Positions 1 through 11,400 of a DNA stretch of 64,000 nt are shown piece after piece; the first letter of the stretch is position 1, and every line of letters begins with the position of its first letter. The stretch is from assembly GCA_037176705.1 (NCBI GenBank), contig JBAWUJ010000065.1, positions 62,001 through 126,000 on the forward strand. Reading direction: 5' to 3'. The notes beneath the pieces are model-generated. The model worked only from the letters and a program-made list of their open reading frames with translations, was not told the DNA's origin and searched no databases. This DNA is from Molossus alvarezi. Lineage: Eukaryota > Chordata > Mammalia > Chiroptera > Molossidae. The position numbers and the translations under genes are program-made.

Positions 1-1260
1 TAACTGTTTCTTCCATCCTCAGGCCTTGGGCAGGGAAGGCCTGCCCAGTGCTGTCAGCTCAGTGCTACATCTTCCCCTGCAAGTGTCATAGCTGCTCCAT
101 CTCTGATTCACTACAGCATGAAGGCTTTATTCAGACCTGCTCATATCTTTAAACTAGATCTACATAAAGGACCTGTGGAGCGATCTCCTGAAGTACTATG
201 TGAAGATGATGGCAGCAGGAGAGGGGAGGGAGACTAGGACAGGTGAGGAGATCCCAGCTGTTCTCTCAACCTTGCCTTGCCCAGTAGCTGGGACATTTCT
301 TTTCCAAATAGACACATTGAAGCTGGCAGAAATAGAGCCTGTGCCTTCAGGTTGTCAGGGTATAACCATGATACAGGAAGTCTGGAGAATTGCACTGTCA
401 TTCAGACACTTGCTAAAGAAGCTTCCGTAAGATGAAGGAGTGGGCATGTCTGATCTCCCTCAAAACAACAGCACACTTATGCCTCGCTGATTGGTGCTCT
501 CTTTCAGGACACCATCCACACCTTCAGACCACCTTCTTCTTCAGAAATGGATTATTGAATAACATTTTTTCTACCACCTACCACTAATAGCTCGTTGTCT
601 TTTTATAGAAAGGTGTAGTTCTGCCCCAATTACTTCTCCTCACCATCACAGTTGTTTTCCACTTTCCTTGGATGTTCCAATCTTGTAGGGTCCAGTGAGA
701 ACACTGTTTATTATAAAGATGTTGGGATGAAACATGTTGAACATAAGAGTGCAGACATTTTCAGAGATCCTAGCTGCAGCATGAACCTCCTTTTCCATTT
801 GGGCTTCTATTGATAATGATGATTACTATTAATATTATTTTATTACTCAGCTGAGGATATTTTTTACTATTTCTTCAATGAAACAGGGCCTGTGGCACCA
901 TCCCCTGAATACTATGTGAACACCATGACTCAGGGTGACTGGAGATAGAGGAGGACATGTGAAGAGCTCCTGTCCATGCACTGAACTCTATGTTTCCCTG
1001 TCTCTGGACATTGGGGTCTCACCTGGACAAACTGAGTGATGAAGAAACAAAGCTGTGTCATCAGAGATTCGGGTCCAGGATGAGGTTGGAATTTCCAGAT
1101 CTGGAATTCAGTTGGTTCAGGCTCAAAAATCTTAAGGTCGATGAAGTAGTGTGCAGGTCCAAAGTCTCTGTGGAATGTATGCAGTGGGCAACAGAAAGAT
1201 CAATGTGGAGAGATGAGAGTGAGAGACTAAAGTTGCAGATGGTACTGAAGCCGTTTTAAG
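1..1260 (+). repeat. Duplicated block C (direct partner of 51629-52740)
   Basis: Seen by direct comparison: this stretch aligns along its length, same strand, with 51629-52740, with many substitutions and small indels. The shared order is a TSPY penultimate-exon equivalent, intron-like sequence, an AT-rich stretch, then a second decayed copy of the same exon. The left edge is the window edge, so the block may extend further left. A 89-codon open frame at 990-1259 is not kept open in the partner and is probably chance. Confidence 0.85.
158..960 (+). pseudogene. TSPY: TSPY-like 3' end, copy C
   Basis: TSPY is a germline nuclear protein of the NAP/SET family. Positions 158-242 form an 85-bp exon after an AG acceptor (AAACTAG) and before GTGAGG. 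Its translation has the family C-terminal signature KDLWSDLLKYY followed by an acidic Glu/Gly-rich stretch. The 85-bp length equals the matching exon in copies A and D. The exon itself is open, and the frame stays open past the donor to 430. A decayed duplicate of the exon follows at about 880-960, with a 1-bp deletion in the CTGAA-TAC segment that shifts the frame. Exons 1-4 are not in the window on this side. The family assignment is firm; whether anything is expressed cannot be judged. Confidence 0.8.
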
Positions 1261-1379
1261 CCCATGTCCAGGAATACCTTAGATCAGTGATGGCCAATGG
1301 CTTCTACAATTTCCTAGTACTTTTTGGACACTGAGCACACTTTTCAACTTAGTTTATGGTTGGTGTGAGCCTTTGGTTT

Positions 1380-1760
1380 CACAATGCAGTGAAGCCCTGG
1401 GGATTAGAAAAGGGTGAGTATCATGGGTGTCCTGGAGTTGTGATAAGGCTTTATGGGCAGTAAAAGTCCTGATGGTATCAGAGTGAAGTGTGGGTTAAGT
1501 GATCCATGTTCAGTAGAAATCCTAGGTTTCAGGGTTGATTGTGGGAATTGCAATTGTGCGATGTCACATGGAAGTATGCAAGTTAGATTACAGGTGTCAC
1601 ATTGGAGTGTCTGCAACAAGATGCCAAAAGGTGTCACAATGTAGAGTGGGAAGAGGCAGCCTGGGGTGCAATAATAGAGAGTGGTTTGTGTGAACTGTGG
1701 TGTCAAATTAGAGTGGTGGCATGGGGAATCATCCAGTGTATGGTGAAGTGTGGGTAGAAG
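1380..1760 (+). repeat. Degenerate minisatellite-like stretch
   Basis: Variants of GGTGTCACATTGGAGTG recur with irregular spacing of a few tens of bases (for example near 1560, 1597 and 1636). A similar sequence family appears in reverse complement at about 48810-49400. There is no conserved reading frame. The copies are heavily diverged, so the exact unit length is uncertain. Confidence 0.5.
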
Positions 1761-2635
1761 TTGCCCAGTAGCTTCCCTCTTGGCCTATTTTATGGTGTCA
1801 GCCTCTCTTCGCAAAGCTTCTGTGAACCTACCGCAGAAGCAAGAGCCAGGCCCCTAGAAGGTCTTGCAAGCTCAAGATGCTCCAGAGAACCTCGAGCTAC
1901 TGGCTGTTGTTGTGTCATGTGTAATTATTTCAGTGTCTTGATGGAAAATCAAGTCCAGTAGAGCAAACCGACAAGCCATCTTTACAAAGAGGTGATTGAT
2001 GGAGGTGATCTATTTCTTTCTGGACACAGGTGCTGCAATAAATCTGAGATGTGGAGGAGGAGGAGGTAGTAGAGGAGGAATTAGCAACAGAGGAGCAAGA
2101 GTGTGCCTCTCAGGTGGAGATCACTAAGGCAATCTTCTCAATATGGGGAAGGAAGGGGACGTGACTTGGTGTGGTGAATACACAGCATGGTATCCAAATG
2201 AATAAGATAGAATGGTACACCTGAAACCTGTGTATATGTACTAACAGCGTCACTCCTATAAATTCAATAAAACAGAAAACATATAGGTAAAGTTTGAATC
2301 TGTCAAAAAATGTGTAAATAAAACAGATAGTGATGGGTAGGACCAGAGTGTGGGTGATGATGTGAGAGTTTGAGAGAGTGTGAGATAAAGTGTGAGTGAA
2401 TGTAAGCATGGAAGACCAACCTTGAGCAGTGCAGAGACACAGGGCAGAAGGTTCCTTTGCTGTGGATGGAAAGCAGAAGGCTCTGTGATAATTGGGAAGC
2501 CAGTAAACTTTCCCCAGCACAGCTGGGAAATTCTGCCATATTGGATTATCCTGGTACTTCCCAGGTAGTAGAAAATGGATCAGCTTGGGCCCAGCCACCT
2601 GAGTGCAAGAGAGCATTTTGCAGCATCTGTCCAGT
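1761..2635. other. No gene recognised; short old L1 3'-end-like tail
   Basis: Nothing coding is recognised. About 2215-2280 reads like the terminal piece of an old L1 3'UTR (CCTGAAACCTGTGTATATG followed by a sequence ending AATTCAATAAAA). The 193-codon minus-strand frame at 2110-2691 crosses into L1 5'UTR and is low-complexity; I treat it as chance. Confidence 0.4.
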
Positions 2636-3356
2636 GAACTCAGCTCTGTTGACACAGTTAGCACCCAGTAGGTGCCTGCAGGAGTGGCCAAAACCAGCAG
2701 GGAGCTGTTGCCCCATCCCTACAGCAGCTGAGGCTTATCCAAGCCTGATGCTCTGGTGGCATTTTGAGACTCAGGCTCTAGATTCTTGGCCAGCAGTGGC
2801 AAAAAGGTTGCTCCCAGCCTAGGACCCAGGGCAGTGGCAGCACGCACCCACCCCAGGACTCAGGGCCGCAGTGGCACACACCTAACCCAAAGCCCAGGAC
2901 CAGGCCCATGGTAGAAAGCACTCACCACTGGACCCAGGGCAACTGCTGTGGGAGGACCAGCTTAGGCATCAGGCCACAAGCCTGCACTGGTGAGCAGCCC
3001 AGCCCAGACACCAGGCTCCAGGCCTACAGCAGATCGTCAGAAAATACTGATCAAGAGCAGTGCCCCAAACCAAGCATCAGGACTAGGGCACCTGAGACCT
3101 ACCCCTGACTACTGCAGCATTGGAGCTAGATTGGAGTCCCTTCCTTCAGCAGCTGCAAAATCTCAGGTGCGAAGCCTCCTCACCTCCCACCAGTACTAAA
3201 AGAATGGGACCAGGGAGCATCCCCTGGCAGTAACAGCAGCAGTAGTACCAGTGCAAACCAGGAGCTGACACTGGCTCCCAGCAGTGACTGATTAGGAGCT
3301 GAGCCCCAATGGTCAGCATTGTCCCCCAAACGTAGACCAGTAAGATACATGCATTA

Positions 3357-3570
3357 CAGCAGCATACCAGAGGAACCCTCAAACCCCAGCAGCATACTGA
3401 CAAAATCCACAAAACCCAGCAGGACACCAGCTGGACACACATGCCCCAGGAGCATACCAGAGGGACCGATGAATTCCGGCAGCATGCCACTGGAAATCAC
3501 ACACTCCAACAGTATACTAGGGAACCCCACACACCCGAGCAACATATCAGAAGGCTCTCGCACCTCAGCA
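3357..3570 (+). repeat. 30-bp tandem repeats in the L1 5'UTR
   Basis: About seven imperfect 30-31-bp units start near 3357, 3388, 3418, 3448, 3479, 3509 and 3539, each beginning close to CAGCAGCATACCAG. The multiple-of-three period keeps a 95-codon frame open (3319-3606), read as ten-residue repeats of the type SSIPEEPSNP. The same arrangement recurs in the L1 at 63340-63560, so it belongs to this L1 subfamily's 5'UTR. Confidence 0.8.
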
Positions 3571-3883
3571 GGGCACCGGACAAACCTGCACACCTCCAAG
3601 CATTAGGAGAACATATGGGCAGCTAATGCCCATTCCCAGCAATATCAGCCAAAGCCCATCAAGAGTGGTGCCCCAGCCCAAGCAGCAGTAAATCTTGGGG
3701 AGTCAAGACCAGCATGAGAGACCAATTCCAGCTGCCAGGAGTCAACATTCCAGGATCCACAGCAGACAAGGGGACCCATACTCTAAAACCATCAGAGAGG
3801 TACAGCATCCTTAATTGGTACACACTGACCTGAGTACATATTTCATCATCCCTCACCAAGCTTAGAACTAACAGATTGTTAAA

Positions 3884-4855
3884 ATGGTGAGACAAAGAAA
3901 CAACAACAAAATGGGGAAGAAAAAAAAAGAGGAGTCACCAGAAATGGAACTATAGGAACTAGAAGAAAGCAACTTGTCAGAAAAAGAATTCAAAGCAATA
4001 ACTATAAGGGTGCTCAAAATGGTGAAAACTTCAAGCAACTGAATAAGAATTATAAAGAGCTCATATGTAGAAGCAATGGGTAACAAATAGTAGTTATACA
4101 TAAAAATCAAGAGAAAATAAAGAATGGCATAGCTGATATGAAAAATACATTTGAAGGGTTCAATAGAAGTTAGAAGAAGCTGAGGACCAAATCAGCAATT
4201 TGCAAGACAAGGTAGAGAAAAATCACTCCAAATAGGCAGCAAATAATAAAAAAAAAATTAAAAAAGCAGGAGGAGAGTTTAAAAGAGCTGTGGGATATTA
4301 CAAAATCTAACACCATTCACATTATAGGTGTACCTGAAAGAGAAGAATCCAAGAAAAGAATAGAGAACCAGTTTGAAAAAATAATGGCAGAAACTTTTCT
4401 TAAACTGCTGAAGGAAAATATCACACAAGTCCAGGAAACACAGAAAGTCCCAAGGGAGATGAACCCCAGAAGACCCACAGCTAGAAACATCATAATAAAA
4501 ATGGCAAACATTAAACACAAAGAAATAATCTTAAAGGAAGCAAGAGAGACACGGAAAGTTACCTACAAGGGAGTTCCCATTAAACTGTCAGCTGATTTCT
4601 CAATAGAAACACTGCAGGGAGGGAGTCGCATTAAGTATACAAAGTAATGCAAGGATGTCATTTAAATGGGATGGAGAAAAAAAGAGCTTCATGGATTAAA
4701 AAAAAAAAAAAGAAAGAAAAGCTAAAGGAGTTCAAGAGTTTACCACCACCAAACCAGAACTGCAAAAATTGCAGAAAGGACTGTTGTAAGAAGAGGAAAA
4801 AGAAGAAAAAGAGAAAGAGAAAGAAGAACACAGGCATAAATTTAAAGTGGCAGCT
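3884..4855 (+). pseudogene. L1 ORF1 remnant
   Basis: ORF1 encodes the L1 RNA-binding chaperone. The ATG at 3884 opens MVRQRN, shared with the ORF1 start at 57368. An internal stop follows soon after, at the TAG in the run after GGAACTA. Later parts remain readable, including the RNA-binding region at 4384-4647 (QETQKVPREMNPRRPTARN). A homopurine run near 4690-4830 encodes mostly Lys and Arg. It is not translatable as one protein. Confidence 0.85.
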
Positions 4856-6740
4856 AAGTACTATCTAGCAAGAATAACCTTAAGTGTAAATAACGCAAGT
4901 GCTCCAAACAAAAGACATAGGGTCCTCAATTGTATAAGAAAACATGACCCATATATATGCTGTTTACAAGAAACTCACCTCACAACAAAAGGCTCACACA
5001 AGATGAAAGTGAAGGGATGGAAAAAGCTTTACCAAACAAACAGAAAGGAAAAACAAAGCTTGTGTAGTGATTCTCTTATACCAGAAGACAGACTTCAAAA
5101 CAAGGCCATAAGAAGACACAAAGAAGGTCACTACATAATATTAAAAGAATCATTCTGACAAGAGGATATAACGCATGTAAACATATATGCACCAAATATG
5201 GAAGCTCCAAAATATGATAAATAATTTCTGGAGGATTTAATGGAGGAGATGAATAGCAATATGATCTTAGTCAGTGGCTTTAATACTCCACTTACACCAC
5301 TGCATAGATCTTTCAGACAAAAACTTAACAAGGACATAAAGTTCTTAAATGATGACTTACATCAATTGGACTTAATTGATATTTATGAAACATTTTACCC
5401 CAAAACTGCAGAATATACATTCTTCTGAAGTGCACATGGGACATTCTCAAAGATAGATTACATGTTAGGACACAAAGTAAGTCTCTACAAATTCAAAAAT
5501 ATTGAAATCATATCAAGCATCTTCTCAGACCACAATGGCATGAAAGTAGAACACAATTATAACAAAACATTCAAAGACTTGGAGGCTAAACAGAATGTCA
5601 TTAAACAGTGACTAGGTTACTAATGAGATCCAGGAAGCAATTAAAAATTTTCTGGAAACCAATGAAAATGAATACACCACAAGACAAATTTATGGCATGA
5701 AAAGCAGTCCTGAGAGGGAAGTTCACAGCACTCTAGACTTACCACAAGAAACAAGAAACATTTCTAGTTGATTCTCTAAACCTACAACTTAAAAATCTAT
5801 AGAGAAAATAAAAGGAAAAAAACAGAGTAAGTACAAGGAAAGAAGTAGTAAAAGTCAGAGCAGAATTAAATAACATATATATATAAATTAAAAGATCAAT
5901 GAAAAAAAAGCTGGTTCTTTACAAAGATAAACAAGATCAATTGACCTTTAGCCAGACTCACCAAGAAACAAAAGAGGACACAAATAAACACAATCAGAAA
6001 CCAAAGAGAAGTATTAACAACAGGCACCACAGAAATACAAAAGATCATCAAAATATACCAACAAACTGGACAATCTAGGAAAAATAAAATAATCTCTGGA
6101 AACACAGACCCCCAAAACTAAACTAGGAAGAGAAAGAAGAGTTGAACAGACCAATAACAACAAAGGAAATTGAAGATGTAATTTAGACTCTTTTAGCAAA
6201 CAAAAGCTCAGGCCTGGATGGCTTCACAGGGGAATTTTCCTGAACATTCAAAGAAGAACTAATACCCATTCTCCTCAAACTATTTCAAAAAATTCCAGAA
6301 GAAGGAAGACTTCGTTTTCAATTTATGAGGCCAGCATAATTCTAATTCCAAAACCAGAAAAAGATACTACAAAGAAAAAAGCTACAGACCAATATCCCTG
6401 ATGAACATAGATGCCAAAATTCTGAACAAAACACTAGCAAATCGAATCCAGCAATACATCAAAAAAATTGTTCACCATGACCAAGTGGGATTCATCCCAG
6501 GGATGCAAGGCTGGTACAATATTTATAAATCAATAAATGTGATACACCACATGAACAAAATGAAGAATAAAAATCACAGGATCATATCAATAGACACTGA
6601 AAAAGCATTCAACAAAATACAGCTCCCATTTCTGATAAAATCACTCTGCAATCTTGGAATAGAGGGATCATATCTTGACATAATAAAGGCCATATATTAA
6701 AGACCAACAACCAACATCATACTCAAAGAGCAAAAACCAC
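4850..6740 (+). pseudogene. L1 ORF2 remnant (endonuclease to reverse transcriptase)
   Basis: ORF2 encodes the endonuclease/reverse transcriptase used for target-primed retrotransposition. Endonuclease-type sequence is readable at 4847-5158 (NKRHRVLNCIRKHDPYICCL). The finger region before the RT is near 6180-6240, and an RT segment lies at 6401-6700 ([25 protein letters not shown]). Stops and frameshifts separate these pieces. The catalytic part of the RT and the C-terminal Cys-rich domain are missing. Confidence 0.85.
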
Positions 6741-6850
6741 AGCTTTTTTATCCACTCATCTATAGATGGACACTTGGGCTGTTTCCAGATCTTAGCTATT
6801 GTAAATAGTGCTGATTTAAAAATGGGGGAACATGTTAAAAATATGTATTG
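6741..6850 (-). mobile_element. L1 3'-region fragment, reversed
   Basis: The plus strand reads TTTATCCACTCATCTATAGA and then GGCTGTTTCCAGATCTTAGC, which is the reverse complement of the L1 ORF2 tail seen in forward orientation near 43530-43590. It abuts the plus-strand L1 directly. The order (sense part, then antisense 3' part) is not that of a single twin-primed insertion, so two insertions or a rearrangement are likely. Confidence 0.8.
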
Positions 6851-6923
6851 CAAGTGAATGGTTACATAACATAGGGTATATTTGGTACATTATGCTACCA
6901 CCACATCTAGAAAGTATGAAATC

Positions 6924-7180
6924 TGCCAGGGCCTGTTTGGCCCATTGGTTAGAGCATCAGTTTGCGATCCAGAGAGGCCCGGGTCCGGTTCCATCTAAGG
7001 GCACGTACCTCAGCTGCATTTTTTCTCTGGCCCTATTTGGGTTGTGTGGGTAGCAACCACTTGATGTGTCCCTTTCATTTTGATGTTTCTCTCTCTCTTT
7101 CTCCCTCCCACTCTATCTGAACAAAAAATGGAAAAGTGTCCTTGAGTGAGGATGATAAAAAAACAACAACAACAACAATA
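6924..7180 (+). mobile_element. Ves-type SINE with target-site duplication
   Basis: The tRNA-like head has TTGGTTAGAGCATCAG, then a box B-like segment, the GTAGCAACCACTTGATGTGTC body, a CT-rich stretch and an A-rich tail. Flanks GTATGAAATCT (6914-6924) and GTGTGAAATCT (about 7182-7192) form an imperfect target-site duplication that supports both ends. Confidence 0.93.
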
Positions 7181-7399
7181 GTGTGAAATCTTATTTAGCT
7201 CCCATAAACACAATGCTCTGCACCATAAGGTGTCAATATCATTTCTCCACTGACCCACCAACCAAACATCAACCTATATTCTGTGTGAACTGATGCTACT
7301 GTCCCCCATAAATCATACTCATGGAGTGAAATCAGACCTGATGATAGCATGTGACTTCTCTCTGTTAGCATGGATGACTTCAAAAATTATCCACGAAGT

Positions 7400-7646
7400 G
7401 CCCTGGCTGGATTGGCTCAGTGGCTACAGCATTGGCCTGTGGTACAGAGAGACCTGGGTTCGGTTCCCGCTAAGGGCATGTACCTGGGTTGCAGCTTGAC
7501 CCCGGCCCTGGTTGGCCGTGCGGGTGGCAGCCACTCGGTGTGTCCCTTTCACATCGATGTTTCTCTCACTCTCTTTCTCTCTCTCCTTCCTCTCTGTCTG
7601 AACAAAAAGTGTAAAAATGTCCTCGGGTGAAGATAAAAAAAAAAAA
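7400..7646 (+). mobile_element. Ves-type SINE with target-site duplication
   Basis: Starts at GCCCTGGCTGGATTGGCTCA, carries GGTTCGGTTCCCGCTAAGGG and ends in an A-run. Flanks ATTATCCACGAAGT (upstream) and ATCATCCACGTAGC (after the tail) form the target-site duplication. Confidence 0.95.
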
Positions 7647-7669
7647 TCATCCACGTAGCACGGAATAGG

Positions 7670-8205
7670 CAATGTCACTTTTTATGGATGAATTGTAGCT
7701 GCAGTTACCACACCTTGTCCCCCAGTTCATCTGTTTGAGCTCTTTCCCCTTAGAACAGTTTTGAGCCTCCACCAACAGGCATTTTCTCCCCATTTCCAAT
7801 TATTTGGGTGTGTAATATGAGTGGGTTTTCTGAAGCTTATTTTAATTCAGGGTTTAATGTGTTATAAGGAATTCCCAGTGTTATGCACAGCAGCTGTTCC
7901 ATTTTACATCTCTCATGTATAGGATCCCAGCTTTTCCACTCCCTCCACAACACATGGTATTTTTATTCAAACATTACAGCCTAATTAGGAGTAAACTTGA
8001 ATGTCACCTTAGTTTTGATTTGCATTGTTCTGATGAGCAGTAACATTTATTGTCTTTTTATGAGCTTGCTTCACTGGCTCTGTGTTTATCGTATTTGGAG
8101 AAATGTCTCTTTAAGCCTTCAGTCTATTTAATGTTTGTCATTTTGTTTTTTGAGTGTAAACATATTGTGGACTTTAAAAGCTACATTTTAAAATATTTGT
8201 GGCTC
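7670..8205 (-). mobile_element. Old L1 3' fragment
   Basis: The plus strand carries diverged reverse-complement L1 tail motifs, such as TTTTGATTTGCATTGTTCTG near 8010 and TTGGAGAAATGTCTCTTTAA near 8095. It is more diverged than the other L1s here, so it belongs to an older layer. No open frame remains. 8206-8410 holds nothing I recognise. Confidence 0.6.
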
Positions 8206-8414
8206 ATTTACTTAAGGTACTGAAGCAGAGATAATCTAAGATCCCAACACAAAAAGCACGATGGCACTCCACCTACAGACTGTGCGTACCCTGATTGTGG
8301 CCTTTCATGTTCTTGAGATGAGAATTCCTGTAGAAGACTCAGGTATTATCAAATATTTGACTTTTTATAAAATAGCTCGCTGCTGTATTATCTTGGACAT
8401 ATATATTGTGTGTT

Positions 8415-11400
8415 TTATTTCATATATTATTATTTAATTAATTAATATTTGTTATAGATGTGTCTCCATTTCCCCTCCTTGACTCCTTTTTCCCAGTTCT
8501 GCCCCAACCTCAGCATTGTTGTCTGTGTCCACTGTTGATGCATCTATGCATGTAAGGTCTTTGATTTATCTCCTTTCTTCCCCCACACCATCGTCCTCGT
8601 CCTCTGAATTTTGTCATCTGAACGTTACTACTTTCTGTGTCTCTGCATCATTTTTGTTCATCAGCTTATTTTGTTCACAAAATTTTCCAAATAAGTGAGA
8701 TCATGTGGTATTTGTTTTCCTCTGATTGGCTTATTTCTCTTAGCATGATATTCTCCCAGTCCCTCCATGTTGTCTCAGAGGATACGAGATCTGTCTTTCT
8801 TACAACTGCATACTGTTCCAGTGTGTATATGTACCAAAAATTTTGTTCCACTCATCTATTGATGGACACTTGGGCTGTTTCCAGTTGTTATCAATTGTAA
8901 ACAGTTCCACTAAGAACATAGGATTACATATATACTATCTGATGGGTAATTCAGACTTCTTAGGATATATTCTAGAAGTGGGAACACTGGGTCAAAAGGC
9001 AGTTCTATTTTTAATTTTGGAGGAAACTTCATATTGTTTTCTATAGAATTTGCACCAATCTGCATTTCCACCAGAAGTGAATGAAAGTCACCTTTTCTCC
9101 ACACCCTCACCAGCAATTGTTGTTTGGTGATTTGTTGATGGCATTTGTTCTGGCAGGGGTTAGGTGTTACCTCATAGCTGTTTTAAATTTCATCTCACTG
9201 TTGATTAGTGATGACGGTCATTTTTTCATTTTGTTCTTGGCCATTTGTATGTGCTGTTTGGAGAGGTGTTTATAGGTGCTCTGCCATTTTATAATCGGAA
9301 TCTTTGTCTTTCTGTTGTTGAGTTATATGAGTAGTCTATCTGTTTTTTTAATTAATGCCTAATCTGAGGCAGTTATGCTCTTCCATATCATGGGTTCCTT
9401 TTGCATTTTGTTGCTTGTTTCTTTTACTATGCAGAAGCTTTTTGCTTTGATGTAGTCCCGTGTGGTCATTTTTACCCTTTATTTCTTTTTCCTTAGGCAT
9501 TGTATCAGTAAAAATTCTGCTGCATATGATGTCTGAAATTTTGTTGCCTACATTTTGTTCAATTTGTTCTATGATGTTCTAGGAGTTTTGTGAATTCATG
9601 AGTCACATTTAAGTCTCTTATTCTGTTATTCATTTTGAGTTTATTCCTGTGTATGGTGTAAGTTGGTAGTCTATCTACATTTTTTTTTCTGGTAGCGGAC
9701 CAATACTCCCAACCCTATTTATTAAACAGGCTGTCTTTTGTCCACTGTATGCTCTTGGAACCTTTTTTCTAATATTAATAGAGCATGATGACTGTTTCAT
9801 TTCTGGTTCTGCTGTTTTTTTTTCCATTGATCTTGTGCCTGTTCTTGTACATGTACTGGGCTGTTTTGATTACCATGTGTTTGTAGTATAACCTCATATT
9901 TATTATTGCAATTTCTCTTACTGTGTTCTCTTTCTTCAAGATTGCTGAAGCTCTTTGGGATTTTGTTGTTGTTATTGTTTATTTGTTTGTTTGTTTTTGC
10001 TCCATATAAACTACTGGAGAATTTGTTCTAGTTCTGTAAAATATGTCATTGGGATTGTGATTGAGATTGCATTGAATCTACACATTGCTTTGTGTGGTAT
10101 AGACATTTTAATGTTAATTCTTCCAATGCATGAACAAGATATATGCTTCCACTTTTTAATATCTTTCTGTATTTATTTTTTTTAGTGACCTATAGTTTTC
10201 TGAAAATAGATCCTTTAATTCTTTGGTTAAGTTTATTCCTGGGTTTTTACTTTATTTTGCCGCAATAGTAAATAGAATTGCTTTTTTAGTTTCTCTTTCA
10301 GTGAATTTGTTGTTGGTGTACAAAAATGCCCTAGAATTTTTCAAGTTAATTTTGTATCTGGCTACTTTGCCAAACTCATTTATTAAGCTTAGTAGAATTT
10401 TGATTGAGTTTTTATGTTGTTTTTTTTTTTTTAATGGACATTATCATGTCACCTATAAATAATGACAGTTTCGCTTCCACCTTTTCTGGATTCCTTTTAT
10501 CTTTTCTTCATTTCTAATAGCTGTGGCTATGATGTCCAGTATAATGTTAGATAAGAGTGATGAGCCCTGGCCAGTTTTGCTCAGCTGTTGGAACATCAGC
10601 CTGCACACCAGATAGTCCTGGGTTGGGTTCCCGCTAATGGCACTTACCTCAGTTGCAATTTATCCTTGGCTTTAGTTGGGGTCCTGTGGGTGGCGACCAC
10701 TCACTGTTCCTCTCTCTCTCTCTCTTACTCCCTCTCTTCCTTTGGCTCCACTAAAGAAAAATGCGAAAACATCTTTGCTTGAGGATTAAAAAAAAAAAAA
10801 AAGTGGCAAGAGTGGGTATCCCTGTTGGTTTCCTGATCTTAAGTGACATTCTTGTAGTATTTGCTGATTGAGTGTGATGTTGCTATGAGTTTTTCCTCTA
10901 TGGCCTTTATTATGTCCAGATGAGATCTTTCTATTTCCATATTGTCAAGTGTTTTTACCAGAAATGCGTGCTGGTTTTTGTCTAGTGCTTTTCCAGCATC
11001 TATTGATATAATGATTTGGTTTTTCTCTTTTGTTTAGTTTATGTGGTGTATCACTTTTATTCCTTTGTGGATATTGTACCATCCTTGCATCCCTGGGGTG
11101 AATCCCATTTGAGCTTGAAGAATAATTGTTTTGATGTATTCCTGGATTTAATTTGCAAATATTTCGTTAAGGGTTTTGGCATCTGTATTCCTCCAGGAAA
11201 TTAACCTGTAGATTTTTTTTGTTTATTCTTTGTGGTGTTTTTGGAATTAAAATTATGTTGGCCTCATAAAATAAGCTTGGAAGTCTTTAGTCTCCTTGAA
11301 TTTTTTGGAATACTTTAAGAAGAATGGGTGTTAGAATTTCTTTGAATATTTAGTAAAACTCCCCCGTTAATCTGTCCTAGTCTGGGCTTTTGTTTGCTGG

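Larger units (their letters stand above)
2636..6740 (+). mobile_element. LINE-1, long but decayed (5'UTR, ORF1, part of ORF2)
   Basis: The 5' end matches the L1 start at about 62622 (shared TCAGCTCTGTTG). A GC-rich 5'UTR runs to about 3880, ORF1 starts at 3884 with MVRQRN, and ORF2 begins near 4870 with an endonuclease-like segment (HDPYICCLQETHL). Reverse-transcriptase sequence continues to about 6740 ([12 protein letters not shown] near 6480). Frameshifts and stops occur throughout. The element stops within ORF2 and meets a reversed L1 fragment, so no 3'UTR or poly-A is present on this strand. Confidence 0.93.

Noticed and set aside
990..1259. 89-codon frame as a TSPY exon
   Set aside because: The homologous stretch at 52600-52740 does not keep the frame and the sequence has no NAP-domain resemblance.
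2110..2691. 193-codon minus-strand frame
   Set aside because: Spans an old L1 tail, simple TG-rich sequence and L1 5'UTR; low complexity and no family resemblance.
3357..3570. CRISPR-like regularly spaced repeats
   Set aside because: Contiguous 30-bp units without spacers, inside an L1 5'UTR of a mammalian genome.
6924..7000. tRNA gene call on SINE heads
   Set aside because: Box A and B-like motifs are present, but no cloverleaf with anticodon arm and 3' end can be formed, and the copy is followed by SINE body and A-tail. The same applies to the other SINEs.
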